The notes below the pieces were generated by a model, which was not told the DNA's origin, ran no database searches, and saw only the letters and a list, made by a program, of their open reading frames with translations. The translations under genes and the position numbers were made by a program. Positions 43,175-51,911 of a stretch of 64,000 nucleotides of DNA are shown in pieces (the stretch's first letter is position 1; the number at the start of each line of letters is the position of its first letter). The DNA is taken from contig CAYLSB010000003.1 in the NCBI GenBank assembly GCA_964386005.1, forward strand, positions 59,057 to 123,056. Reading direction: 5' to 3'. This DNA comes from FEN-1350 sp964386005. Lineage in GTDB: Bacteria > Planctomycetota > Phycisphaerae > Sedimentisphaerales > Anaerohalosphaeraceae.

Positions 43175-45187
43175 ATGCGTAAGCGCAAGAGTGTTTTTGT
43201 CGGCACAGGGATCGTCCTGTTGATTCTTTCGGTACCCATCAACGCCGCCGACATTCAATGGAAGCATCTGTCCGGCGGCTCCGGCGATCTGCCCGTTCCG
43301 CCCGGCGGATCGAACCAGCAGACCGGCTGCGTCGTCGGAGACTTCGATAACGACGGCGTACAGGATTTCGCTGTGAGCTTTCGACAAAAACCCCCCGCCC
43401 TGGTTTGGTATCGTCGAACCGCATCCGGCTGGAATCCCCATGTCATCGAGAAGGAGTACCTTACGATCGAAGCCGGCGGCGCGGTCTGCGACATCGATGC
43501 GGATGGTGATAGCGACATTGTCTTCGGCGGCGACTGGCAGAGTTCGAACGTGTGGTGGTGGGAAAATCCCTCCCCGCATTTCGATCCGGCGATCTCCTGG
43601 AAACGACACAGCATCAAGACCGGCGGAAAAAACCAGCACCATGATCAGGTCTTTGGCGATTTTCTCGGCACAGGAAAGCCGCAATTGGTCTTCTGGAATC
43701 AGCAGGCGGCGACGCTGTTTCTGGCGGAGATCCCCGCCGATCCGCGATCGGCCGATTCGTGGCCGATGACGGCGATCCTCGCCGACGCCAAACCCGCGGG
43801 CGTTCCGTATATCGAAGGCGCCTCGGCCTTTGATGTGGATGCCGACGGTAAAACCGATATTCTCGCCTGCGATTCATGGTTTAAGCATACCGGCGGCAGG
43901 TCCTTCCGGCAAATCCGGTTCGCCCTCGGGGGCGGATTGATTTTCGCGGGGTATTTCAAACCGTCAACCTATCCTCAGATCGTCATTTCGCCGGGCGATG
44001 CCGGCGGGCGCGTCCGCCTGTATGAATGCACGGGAAATCCCGAAAACGCCGCCGACTGGAAAGCCGCCGAACTGCTCGATCGCGAGGTCGTCCACGGCCA
44101 CAGTCTGCAGCTTGCCGATATCAACGGCGACGGCCACCTGGATATCTTCGTCGCCGAAATGGCCCAGTGGACCGGAAAAGTCGATCATCCGGAAGCGACC
44201 GCGTGGATTCTCTTCGGCGATGGCGCCGGCAACTTCAGGCAAACCGTTCTCGTCAAGGGCCACGGCTGGCATGAAGCCCGCGTCGCCGATCTCGACGGCG
44301 ACGGCGACAGGGATATCCTCAACAAACCCTACACGTGGAAAACGCCGCGGATCGATGTCTGGCTCAACAACGGTACGCGATCGGCCGCGGGCATCGGTAC
44401 CAGTCCCGGTTTTCGCGGGCCTGTCGGTCTTCAACTGTACAGTCTCCGTCACATCTTCAAGGACCATGTCCCGCTGGGCCTGCAGATGACACGCGACTTT
44501 GGTTTCACCGAGATCGAATTCGGCGGCACGTATGGCTATCCCATGGATACCTTTAAGGCGATGCTGGCCGCCAATCGTCTCAAACCCGCGGCCATGATGT
44601 TCGGCTACGAGCGGTTCGAGAAGGATCTGGCCGGCATCATCGCCGACTGCAAGACCTTCGGCGTATCGTTTGTCGGCGTGGCATGGATTCCGCATTCCGG
44701 CGACTTCAAGGAATCCGACTGCCGCAAGGCGGCCGATCTCTTCAATACGGTCGGCGAAAAACTGGCCGCCGAAAAGATCGCTTTCTTTTATCACAATCAT
44801 GGGTACGAATTCCAGCCGTATCAGGGCGAAACGCTGTTCGACCTGTTGATGAAACTGACAAATCCGGAGTATGTATGTTATGAAATGGACGTCTTTTGGA
44901 CCGTTCATCCCGGTCGGGACCCGGTTGCGCTTTTGAAAAAATATCCCAACCGCTGGAAGCTGATGCATATCAAGGATATGCGCAAAGGCACACGGACGGG
45001 TATTCTGACCGGCTCGGAGGATGTCCGCAACGATGTCGCCATCGGCACCGGACAGATCGACATTCCCTCGATTCTCAAAACGGCCCAGGAAGTGGGCGTA
45101 ATGCATTACTTCATCGAGGATGAATCGCCGACGGTCGTCGAGCAGATCCCGCAGAGCTTGAATTACCTCGGCCGATTGACATGGTAA
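43175..45187 (+). CDS. Secreted FG-GAP repeat protein fused to a xylose-isomerase-like TIM barrel
   Basis: 670 residues; signal peptide to about 24. The first ~400 residues form a beta-propeller of FG-GAP/VCBS repeats with Ca-binding loops (GDFDNDGVQDF, CDIDADGDSDIV, FDVDADGKTDIL, ADINGDGHLDIF, ADLDGDGDRDIL). From about 412 (GPVGLQLYSLRHIFK) to 670 is a sugar-phosphate isomerase/epimerase-type TIM barrel with metal-site candidates such as FYHNHGYEF, YEMDVFWT, MHIKDM and YFIEDESP. The barrel belongs to the AP2-EC superfamily. Secreted versions often travel with DUF1080 and Gfo/Idh proteins, both present at 8-14 kb. GGAG lies 7 bases before the ATG. Confidence 0.88.
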   Translation: MRKRKSVFVGTGIVLLILSVPINAADIQWKHLSGGSGDLPVPPGGSNQQTGCVVGDFDNDGVQDFAVSFRQKPPALVWYRRTASGWNPHVIEKEYLTIEAGGAVCDIDADGDSDIVFGGDWQSSNVWWWENPSPHFDPAISWKRHSIKTGGKNQHHDQVFGDFLGTGKPQLVFWNQQAATLFLAEIPADPRSADSWPMTAILADAKPAGVPYIEGASAFDVDADGKTDILACDSWFKHTGGRSFRQIRFALGGGLIFAGYFKPSTYPQIVISPGDAGGRVRLYECTGNPENAADWKAAELLDREVVHGHSLQLADINGDGHLDIFVAEMAQWTGKVDHPEATAWILFGDGAGNFRQTVLVKGHGWHEARVADLDGDGDRDILNKPYTWKTPRIDVWLNNGTRSAAGIGTSPGFRGPVGLQLYSLRHIFKDHVPLGLQMTRDFGFTEIEFGGTYGYPMDTFKAMLAANRLKPAAMMFGYERFEKDLAGIIADCKTFGVSFVGVAWIPHSGDFKESDCRKAADLFNTVGEKLAAEKIAFFYHNHGYEFQPYQGETLFDLLMKLTNPEYVCYEMDVFWTVHPGRDPVALLKKYPNRWKLMHIKDMRKGTRTGILTGSEDVRNDVAIGTGQIDIPSILKTAQEVGVMHYFIEDESPTVVEQIPQSLNYLGRLTW

Positions 45188-45228
45188 TCCCCGGTTCCGG
45201 TCGTTTGCATCGAAAGGATGATTCCACC

Positions 45229-46524
45229 ATGAAACCTATTGTAATTATTATATGCCTGTTATTTCCCGTATATGCAACCGCGGCGATTCCCGAATACAAC
45301 GCCCCGCCCGGCCAGCAGACCCATGGCCGATTCTGGCGGTATCACTGGTATCGTCAGGGCATGGACTACGGCAATCCCGGTCACGAGATCCGCTTTCGCA
45401 TCAACTCCCCGGAAATCTCCCTGAACCCGACCTTCGGCAAGCGCGCGGAGGCCCGTGAGAATGGAATGATGCTGATCCGGGCCGACGAAGATCTCTTTCG
45501 GCTTGCCGGGGCCGAACTCTACGCCGAGATGTGGGGCGGCCATCCCGGCACAGCCAACAAGCGCGTCTCCGTCAATGGCCGTTCCATCTACACTCTCCCG
45601 CCGGTCGGAACCGAGGAAGGACACTGTACGTACTTCTACCCCGCCATTCCTCTCAAACGAACCGACCTGGTCACGGGATTCAACGCCGTTCAGTTCGCCG
45701 TCGATCAGGGAAACGCCTTCTGGGGCCATTGTCTCATCGACAACGCCGCGATTCGCGCGGCATTGACCGACAAACACCCGGACCTTGTGAAACTCGGACT
45801 CGACGCATTCTCCGCATCCGTCCTTGTCTCTCCCGTCAAAAGCGGCGAAGGTTTTGGACTCTCGCTGGATACCGTTCCGACGGCCTCCTCCTCCATCGCT
45901 TTCGTCGAATATTTCGGCTGGTACTGCGGCTACGATGAAAACGGCAATCGTCTCCGCAATGATTGGCACGGCTTCACCAAAAACCGCGCGGCACAGGCCC
46001 ATCTGGGTTCGGCCGTCACACCCCCCTACCTTATTCGATGGGATACGTCCCTGCTGCCGGTGCAAACGGATACGGCCGTGCGGGCCGTCGTCCATTTTAC
46101 CTCCAATCCGGATCTTGTTTATGTTACTTCAGCGGCGGACAATCTTTCCGTTACGCATCCGGACGGCGTTCACGTTATTCTCGTAAGCCCGCAGGATCTG
46201 CCGAATCCGTTCTGGTCGCGAGCGGGGCAGATGAAAACCTGCTCGTTCGACCTGGACATGGATCCCGCGCGCATCGAGAAGGCGGTACTTCATTGCGTCA
46301 CATGGACCGGCGGTTCGGGAACCATCAGGAATTATTTTACCCTCAATGGAAAGCATTTTCCCGTCGCCGAAGGCGATCGCCACGAATTGATCTATACCCG
46401 GCTCGATGTGGAACCCATGATCCTCCGGCGGGGCCGCAACCCCGTCGAATTGCTTTCCGATACCGAACACCACGGCATCGAAGTGATCCTTCCCGGCCCG
46501 GCGCTGATGATTCGCTTCAAATAA
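45229..46524 (+). CDS. Secreted protein of unknown function
   Basis: 431 residues from ATG 45229, which starts a clean signal peptide (PIVIIICLLFPVYATA); AAAGGATG lies about 10 bases upstream. An earlier in-frame ATG overlapping the previous gene is not preferred. The mature part is probably all beta, with jelly-roll-like segments (RVSVNGRSIYTLPPVG, RRGRNPVELLSD) that resemble carbohydrate-binding modules. No enzyme motif recognised. It is 41 bases after the FG-GAP/TIM gene and likely co-transcribed. Confidence 0.75.
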   Translation: MKPIVIIICLLFPVYATAAIPEYNAPPGQQTHGRFWRYHWYRQGMDYGNPGHEIRFRINSPEISLNPTFGKRAEARENGMMLIRADEDLFRLAGAELYAEMWGGHPGTANKRVSVNGRSIYTLPPVGTEEGHCTYFYPAIPLKRTDLVTGFNAVQFAVDQGNAFWGHCLIDNAAIRAALTDKHPDLVKLGLDAFSASVLVSPVKSGEGFGLSLDTVPTASSSIAFVEYFGWYCGYDENGNRLRNDWHGFTKNRAAQAHLGSAVTPPYLIRWDTSLLPVQTDTAVRAVVHFTSNPDLVYVTSAADNLSVTHPDGVHVILVSPQDLPNPFWSRAGQMKTCSFDLDMDPARIEKAVLHCVTWTGGSGTIRNYFTLNGKHFPVAEGDRHELIYTRLDVEPMILRRGRNPVELLSDTEHHGIEVILPGPALMIRFK

Positions 46525-46562
46525 ATCTGGCCCTTCGGCGTTTTCCGGATACACTGTGTACC

Positions 46563-46922
46563 ATGCGATATAAAAAATCCAATCCGGGCGGACTCGTCTA
46601 TTCGACGGAGTTTGGATCGATGTGTCCGGGGTGTTCCATGCCGATCGCACGGTGTATCTGCCGGAACGACCCGACCGCGACCGCGGGCGATGGGATCGTG
46701 CGGGTGGGGTATGAAACCAAAGGCCGCAAGGGAAAGGGCGTCACCGTGATAACCGGCCTGCGGATGACGACCGACGATCTCAAAGACCTCGCTCGCGAAT
46801 TCAAGACCCGCTGCGGAACCGGCGGCACCGTCAAGGAAGGAACCATCGAAATTCAGGGAGATCATCGAGACCGGCTTATCACCGAGCTCCAATCGCGGGG
46901 ATATACCGTCAAACGAAAATAA
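46563..46922 (+). CDS. yciH: SUI1/YciH family translation factor
   Basis: 119-residue cytoplasmic protein. The N-terminal Cys-rich segment CPGCSMPIARCIC could bind zinc. The C-terminal SUI1 fold (about 50-119) contains RKGKGVTVITGL, KDLAREFKTRCGTGGTVKEGTIEIQGDHRD and the terminal helix ITELQSRGYTVKRK. It is the bacterial homologue of eIF1 and may influence start-codon selection. The frame is open far upstream, but that sequence is a shadow of the preceding gene; ATG 46563 gives the family-typical length. Confidence 0.93.
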   Translation: MRYKKSNPGGLVYSTEFGSMCPGCSMPIARCICRNDPTATAGDGIVRVGYETKGRKGKGVTVITGLRMTTDDLKDLAREFKTRCGTGGTVKEGTIEIQGDHRDRLITELQSRGYTVKRK

Positions 46923-46948
46923 TATGCGCCCTGAATTCGCTCGGTTGA

Positions 46949-48379
46949 TTACAGTCCCGCCGCCAATATCTTTGTCTTTTCGGCAAGATGGAAGATCGTT
47001 CGCGCGTTGCCGTGCATGATCGGATCGATCAGCTCCATCGCATCGGACAGTTTCAGCCAGCCCTCGTCCACCAGTTCCGATAGCGCCTGCGCGATTCCCC
47101 TTCGGGCGATCATCGCATGGCCCAGCACCGGTTCGACGGGAATATAGTCGCCGCCGAAGGTCAGAATCTTGTTGGCGGGCGCCGTGACCAGGTACTTCTT
47201 GAGGAAGTCCTTGGCCCCCACCGGATTGATGATCCACGCCCAGCACATATCGAGATGCGCGTTGGTGTAATGCTTGGCGACGGCGATGAGATCTTCATAA
47301 TAGGGATACGCAATATGCATGAAGACAAACCGGGTTTCGGGGGAGGCGCCGCAGAGATCGCAGGCCGATCCGGGATTGTTCATCAGTCGCGACAGGGGCA
47401 TGTAATTTTCGCCGGCGTAATATCCGGTGTGCAGCTTGACGGGCAGGTTGTGTTTTGTGGCCGTATCGACCGCGCACCAGAACAGGTGATCCTCGAGGTC
47501 TTTGCGTTGGCTGTCATTCAGCGTCTTGTTTTCGATCCGTCGTAAGAACAGATCCCGCGCCGCATCCGTCTCGATCTTGCGGTAGTCGATGTCGCGGGAA
47601 TAGGCATTCTGCGATTTGACGGCGACGGCGAGCTTGCCGTACCGATCGAACCACCAGTCAATGACGCGCTGCCAGTCGTCAAGGTTCTTGACTTCCATGC
47701 CGGCGGGTTTGGACAACCGGCCGATATCCGGTCCGGCGAACATGCCGACAATGCTGATATCCTGCATCAGTAAAGTTGGCATATTGCTCTTGTGGAAGGG
47801 CTGGCCGCCGAGATAGTTGACCTGGCAGGATTCGATTTTCGCCATGTCGCACAGGATGCGGCGATAGAAACCCGGCTTTCGCGTCGCCTCGTAGCCGGTC
47901 TGGACCTTACGGACGGTCGCGGAGGATAGTTCGTCCACATCGTAGAGCATCTCGATGGCGATCCGCACGGCTCGGCCGTAGCCGGTGTTCTTCACGGCCG
48001 GCCAATACGGCTCCAGAATCTTCCATTTGTCCGCCGGGTCCACCTCGGAGGAAAAGAAACGATCGGACTGAGACCGCGGCATCCCGCAGGTGGTCATATC
48101 CGAGTCGAGATAGTGGTTAAAGATGAAGGACCAGTCGTCCGGTTCGGATCGAGAGCCGGGGGCCTTGGCCAGACGGGTCTCCTCGTCGAAAAGGTGCTCG
48201 TGCGTGTCGATCAGCGGCGTCTGCATGACCCTGGCGAGAATGTCTTTGTTAAACCGGCGGTCGGAAAACGGCGTAGCCGAGGGCTGCGCCATGACCGAAC
48301 CGGAACCGAGAAGCGATACCGCTCCGACCGAACCGATGCCCTTCAGAGCCGTTCGCCGTGATAGGTGACCTTTTTTCAT
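46949..48379 (-). CDS. Tat-exported amidohydrolase (amidohydrolase_2 / uronate-isomerase-like)
   Basis: 476 residues. N-terminal Tat-type signal (SRRTALKGIGSVGAVSLLG, then VMAQP). The TIM-barrel metal hydrolase shows DTHEHL (first strand HxH), KLHTGY (strand His), VFMHIAYP and GGDYIP (final Asp), matching the amidohydrolase superfamily. Length and motif spacing recall uronate isomerase and related lactonases/decarboxylases; the exact reaction is not assignable. GGAGGG precedes the ATG by about 5 bases. It is separated by 29 bases from the small NSS-partner gene and could be last in that operon, suggesting catabolism of an imported or periplasmic acid substrate. Confidence 0.85.
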   Translation of the reverse strand: MKKGHLSRRTALKGIGSVGAVSLLGSGSVMAQPSATPFSDRRFNKDILARVMQTPLIDTHEHLFDEETRLAKAPGSRSEPDDWSFIFNHYLDSDMTTCGMPRSQSDRFFSSEVDPADKWKILEPYWPAVKNTGYGRAVRIAIEMLYDVDELSSATVRKVQTGYEATRKPGFYRRILCDMAKIESCQVNYLGGQPFHKSNMPTLLMQDISIVGMFAGPDIGRLSKPAGMEVKNLDDWQRVIDWWFDRYGKLAVAVKSQNAYSRDIDYRKIETDAARDLFLRRIENKTLNDSQRKDLEDHLFWCAVDTATKHNLPVKLHTGYYAGENYMPLSRLMNNPGSACDLCGASPETRFVFMHIAYPYYEDLIAVAKHYTNAHLDMCWAWIINPVGAKDFLKKYLVTAPANKILTFGGDYIPVEPVLGHAMIARRGIAQALSELVDEGWLKLSDAMELIDPIMHGNARTIFHLAEKTKILAAGL

Positions 48380-48408
48380 ACGTTCCCTCCGGAATAGATG
48401 AAAATGAT

Positions 48409-48522
48409 TTACAGTTTCCCTTTGGAATTTTTATCGCCCAGCGTTCGGGTCATGCAGAAGATAAACACGCTCAGAATCACCGTCCAACTGACGATCAGAA
48501 AGATCCACCCTTCAGGACGCAT
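48409..48522 (-). CDS. One-helix small subunit-like partner of the NSS symporter (MetS-like)
   Basis: 37-residue protein MRPEGWIFLIVSWTVILSV.. with one membrane helix and a short basic tail. AGGAG is 7 bases before the ATG, and the gene overlaps the symporter stop by 11 bases. Corynebacterium MetP, an NSS-family transporter, needs a small one-helix subunit MetS encoded just downstream; position, size and topology match that arrangement. Sequence identity to MetS cannot be judged here. Confidence 0.7.
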   Translation of the reverse strand: MRPEGWIFLIVSWTVILSVFIFCMTRTLGDKNSKGKL

Positions 48523-50071
48523 CGGAGACTCCTCCCTGCGGTTTGTGTTTCCACGCCCGCCAGACCAGATACACCAGGATGACGAACAATCCCGCCAGCA
48601 TCGCCCGCGTGGCCAGAATGTACGGTACATTTCCGTCCGCCACATTCTTCATCCGAAGAATGTCGGGCAGGTCGGACCAGAACCAGGAAGTAAGGATAAA
48701 CAATAAAAATATAGGCGTAATATACTTGATGATGAATCGGTAGATCCGGGGGATGGTGATATCCGATCCCACATGCAGTTCGCTCCAGGCCCTGTCCATA
48801 CCGAACACCCAGCCGAACAGGATCGTCTCGATAAAGGCGAAGATCACCAGGCATACCGTCCCGCCCCAGAAGTCCATCTCATCGACGACCCCTCTGCCCA
48901 GCCAGAAGATGCTGGGTTGGGTCATGATAAAGGTTCCGACCGCAAAGATCATGCTGGCCCTGGGCTTGGAGATACTGAATTCGTCTTCCAGAAAGGCCAC
49001 CGTGGGCTGGGCCATGCTGATCGAGCTGGTGATACCGGCCAGAAACAACAGGAAAAACCACGCGAATCCGAAGAGATTTCCCATCGGAAGCTGCTGAAGC
49101 ACCATCGGCATCGTGACAAATCCGAGATTGAAGGCCCCGCCCGCGGCGAAGCTCAGCATCTGCGCGGCCCCGAAGAAGGCGAACGCCGCCGGGATGACGA
49201 TGCTGCCGCCGAAGATGACCTCGGCCATTTCGTTGGTCACCGCCGAGGTCAGCCCCGACAAAGCCACGTCATCCTTGCGGCTCAGATAGCTGGCGTACGT
49301 CAGGATGATGCCGAATCCCACGCTGAGCGTAAAGAATATCTGGCCCGTCGCCGCCAGCCAGGTCTTCGGTTCGCCGAGCTTGCTCCAGTTCGGATTCCAC
49401 AAAAAGCCCAGGCCATTTACGATATTGTTGTCCGGCATGGATGGATTTGGAGTTCCCAGCGTCAGGACGCGGACCGTCAGAAACGCCGCCAGAACAAACA
49501 ACACCGGCAGCGCGAACTTGCACACCGCCTCGATGCCCTTGTTGACCCCGCGATAGAGAATCCAGATGTTCAACGCAAAGGTGATCAAAAAGAACAGGTA
49601 CGCCGTGGAGATACCGCCGAAATAATCGCCCCGTTCCAGTCCCTGATATTGTTTCAGGAACGCGGCCATCGATTCGACCGTCGTGCATCCGTTGTACGTG
49701 CCCAGCAGGGAGAATACGCTGTAGCCCAGCAGCCAGGATTCGACATAAATATAATAGATGTAGATGATCACCGGGCCGAAGATGCCGATGACGCCGAAGT
49801 ACTTAATAAAGCGATTCTTGTTCCACAAAGTGTGGAACATTCCCGGCGCCGTGCTGTGTCCGAACCCTCCGCCGAACCGGCCGATCGTCCACTCGACCCA
49901 CATCAGCGGAATCCCCAGCAGGATCAGCGCCAGAAAATACGGGATCAGAAACGCCCCGCCTCCGTTGTTGACCGCCTGCACGGGAAACCGCAGAAAGTTG
50001 CCCAGCCCGATGGCGCTTCCGGCCACCGCCAGGATGATCCCCAGCTTGCTTCCCCATCGTTCTCTCGCCAT
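48512..50071 (-). CDS. Sodium-dependent transporter, neurotransmitter:sodium symporter (NSS/SNF) family
   Basis: 519 residues with about 12 membrane helices. The family signature at the start of helix 1 is clear: GSAIGLGNFLRFPVQAVNNGGGAFLIPYF, containing the unwound sodium/substrate segment. Also visible are GWVFGMDRAW and conserved helix 6-8 stretches (WLAATGQIFFTLSVGFGIILTYASY). It likely imports an amino acid or related solute with sodium across the inner membrane. A one-helix partner gene overlaps its 3' end. Confidence 0.93.
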   Translation of the reverse strand: MARERWGSKLGIILAVAGSAIGLGNFLRFPVQAVNNGGGAFLIPYFLALILLGIPLMWVEWTIGRFGGGFGHSTAPGMFHTLWNKNRFIKYFGVIGIFGPVIIYIYYIYVESWLLGYSVFSLLGTYNGCTTVESMAAFLKQYQGLERGDYFGGISTAYLFFLITFALNIWILYRGVNKGIEAVCKFALPVLFVLAAFLTVRVLTLGTPNPSMPDNNIVNGLGFLWNPNWSKLGEPKTWLAATGQIFFTLSVGFGIILTYASYLSRKDDVALSGLTSAVTNEMAEVIFGGSIVIPAAFAFFGAAQMLSFAAGGAFNLGFVTMPMVLQQLPMGNLFGFAWFFLLFLAGITSSISMAQPTVAFLEDEFSISKPRASMIFAVGTFIMTQPSIFWLGRGVVDEMDFWGGTVCLVIFAFIETILFGWVFGMDRAWSELHVGSDITIPRIYRFIIKYITPIFLLFILTSWFWSDLPDILRMKNVADGNVPYILATRAMLAGLFVILVYLVWRAWKHKPQGGVSDAS

Positions 50072-50243
50072 GCTCCGTCCCGTCGATGATGTCGTTTATC
50101 GAATCCGTTCGATCCTCCCGGCAGGAGTGCCGGGCCGATCCTGAATCGTCGGAATTATAACGAATCGTCGGCGTTCCGGCAAGATTTCTATCGTCCGACG
50201 AGAATGAATTGGGAACTTCGGATGGAATGACGCAAAGGCCTTG

Positions 50244-50275
50244 TATCATTCCGGCGAATGCCGGAATCCGGAATA
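50244..50275. repeat. REP-like palindrome in the rnc-symporter gap
   Basis: Perfect hairpin TTCCGGC (50249-50255), GAAT, GCCGGAA (50260-50266), followed by a second small palindrome near 50267-50280. The form ATTCCGGCGAATGCCGGAAT resembles dispersed REP-type elements common in bacterial genomes. No T-run, so not a clear terminator. The rest of the 50072-50312 gap is unassigned. Confidence 0.5.
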
Positions 50276-50312
50276 TTCCGTTGGCCATTGAACTTCAACG
50301 AATTCGATGGTC

Positions 50313-51014
50313 TTACTCGTCCGGATCCGGTGCGAGCAGATCCAGCTCGATCAGGGCTTTGCGCGCCGACTGCTGTTCGGCGTCTTTCTTGGTGATGCCC
50401 CACGCGCTGGGATACCGGTGCTTGCCGATGACCACGCAGATCTCAAAGCACTTGTTGTGGTCGGGACCTTTCTCGTCGAGCAGCTCATAGATCGGCGTAT
50501 GCCCGAAATGCTTCTGGGCATGCTGTTGCAGGACCGACTTGAAGTTTTCCTGGTGCTGCTGGGCGTCGGCTTTGTTCAACTCCGGGCCGAAGAGCCGAAG
50601 AATCAGATTCCGCGCCGCCTCCATCCCCCCATCCAGGTACACCGCCGCGATCACCGACTCAAACAAACCGGCCGCGATCGATCCGTTCATCGCACGGGTC
50701 TGGTCGATCCCCTTGCCGACGCGGGCGAACTGCGACAAGCCCAGTCCCCCGGCGAGTTGCGCGCAGATCTTGCGCGACACCAGGCGGCTCTTGATGCGCG
50801 TCAGGTCGCCTTCCAGATATTCGGGGAATTTTTCATAGAGTGTATGGCATATCACCAGCGAAAGAACCGAATCGCCCAGAAACTCCATGCGCTCATTGCT
50901 GCTCAGACGGTGCTCCACGTGCGAGGAATGAGACAACGCTTCGCGGATCAGAGATGAATTTTGAAATTGATACTCCAGTTTGTCTTCAACCTGCCGAAGG
51001 ATTTCCGCATTCAT
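50313..51014 (-). CDS. rnc: Ribonuclease III
   Basis: 233-residue double-strand-specific endonuclease for rRNA and mRNA processing. The catalytic domain has the signature NERMEFLGDSVLSLV and a downstream acidic site (AAGLFESVIAAVYLDGG). The C-terminal dsRNA-binding domain (about 155-225) runs from NFKSVLQQHAQ to DAEQQSARKAL. The start is placed at ATG 51014 because AAGGA lies about 7 bases upstream; ATG 51032 gives six more residues and lacks such a site. It ends with an acidic tail (APDPDE). Family-typical length. Confidence 0.95.
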   Translation of the reverse strand: MNAEILRQVEDKLEYQFQNSSLIREALSHSSHVEHRLSSNERMEFLGDSVLSLVICHTLYEKFPEYLEGDLTRIKSRLVSRKICAQLAGGLGLSQFARVGKGIDQTRAMNGSIAAGLFESVIAAVYLDGGMEAARNLILRLFGPELNKADAQQHQENFKSVLQQHAQKHFGHTPIYELLDEKGPDHNKCFEICVVIGKHRYPSAWGITKKDAEQQSARKALIELDLLAPDPDE

Positions 51015-51179
51015 TCCGATTTCCTTGACCATCCCGCAAGCAGATTACGAAAACCGCACCCATACGGCCTTCGTAATGCGCTTGCCGTTATCGATAATCA
51101 TTATTCCCCTCGCCAAGCGGTTGTCAAGCGCCAAATGCGACGTTTCGTATCCGAACCCTTGCGCGTGATCTTCCCCGGC

Positions 51180-51515
51180 CTACGCCCCGGCCATTTGAAG
51201 CCCCGCCAGCGCCAAAAACTGATCGTCCACAAACTCGAACACCGCATCCAGTCCCGTCACGGTGAAGATGTTTCGCGTCTTGGATCCAACCCCGCAGAAG
51301 ACCAGCCGATGGTCGGTATCCACCAGGACTTTTCGGAGTTTCAGTAATTTGGCGATGCTGGACGAGGTAAGGATGTCCACATCGGAAAAATCGACCACGA
51401 CATCGCGACCTTTCCGTCGGACCATATCCACAACCGTGCTCAGCTCTTCGCCCAACTGCGGCTCCACGGCCAGGTTAACCAGCAATATCGTTTCGGACCA
51501 GTTTTGGATACCCAT
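51180..51515 (-). CDS. STAS-domain anti-sigma-factor antagonist-like protein
   Basis: 111 residues from ATG 51515 with GGAG 8 bases upstream; the longer in-frame reading to 51602 adds unlikely sequence. Single STAS fold with VVVDFSDVDILTSSSIAKLLKL, whose Ser cluster (TSSSI) is at the position phosphorylated in SpoIIAA-type antagonists. Probably part of a partner-switching pathway, but no anti-sigma kinase or phosphatase lies nearby. Ends in TAG. Confidence 0.85.
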   Translation of the reverse strand: MGIQNWSETILLVNLAVEPQLGEELSTVVDMVRRKGRDVVVDFSDVDILTSSSIAKLLKLRKVLVDTDHRLVFCGVGSKTRNIFTVTGLDAVFEFVDDQFLALAGLQMAGA

Positions 51516-51851
51516 TCTATTTCTCCTGCCACAATGGTTTCGGATGTTCTCTGTATCGGCCAATTCCATCTTAATGTTTACCGTGTTCTTCGGACTCGAC
51601 ATTCCAGACCTATGAAAAATGCGGCTTTTTTTTAATTAGTATAATGATATAACTGTTTTTAATATAATGGCTTATGTAATTATTCAGACCGAAGTGAATT
51701 GGTTCGTTTACAGAAAAGTATGTATGATTTTTATCAAACTACATTTAACAATAAGAATATCGAATTGTGAAAATGAAAGCAGCGTAGTAAACATGAAGGA
51801 GCTTCAACGTTAGGATTCCTTGGGGGCCTGGGGGCCATCTGGGTGCGATGA
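51516..51851. other. AT-rich intergenic region
   Basis: Divergent gap between the STAS gene and the ceramidase-like gene. 51620-51790 is clearly AT-richer than its surroundings, and 51820-51845 has a G-run pair (GGGGGCC repeated). No convincing gene or RNA structure seen. Confidence 0.4.
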
Positions 51852-51880
51852 TTGACAAACGAATCGCCGCGAGGCACAAT
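51852..51880 (+). promoter_or_regulatory. Sigma-70 promoter for the ceramidase-like gene
   Basis: TTGACA (51852-51857), 17-base spacer, CACAAT (51875-51880), with the ribosome-binding site TAAGGAG 21 bases further on. Leader of about 25 bases. Confidence 0.65.
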
Positions 51881-51911
51881 GTCATCGATTCAAAACACGA
51901 TAAGGAGCTAT

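Noticed and set aside
45963..46562. Long N-terminal extension of the SUI1/YciH protein
   Set aside because: The extension is an out-of-frame shadow of the preceding secreted-protein gene; ATG 46563 gives the normal protein.
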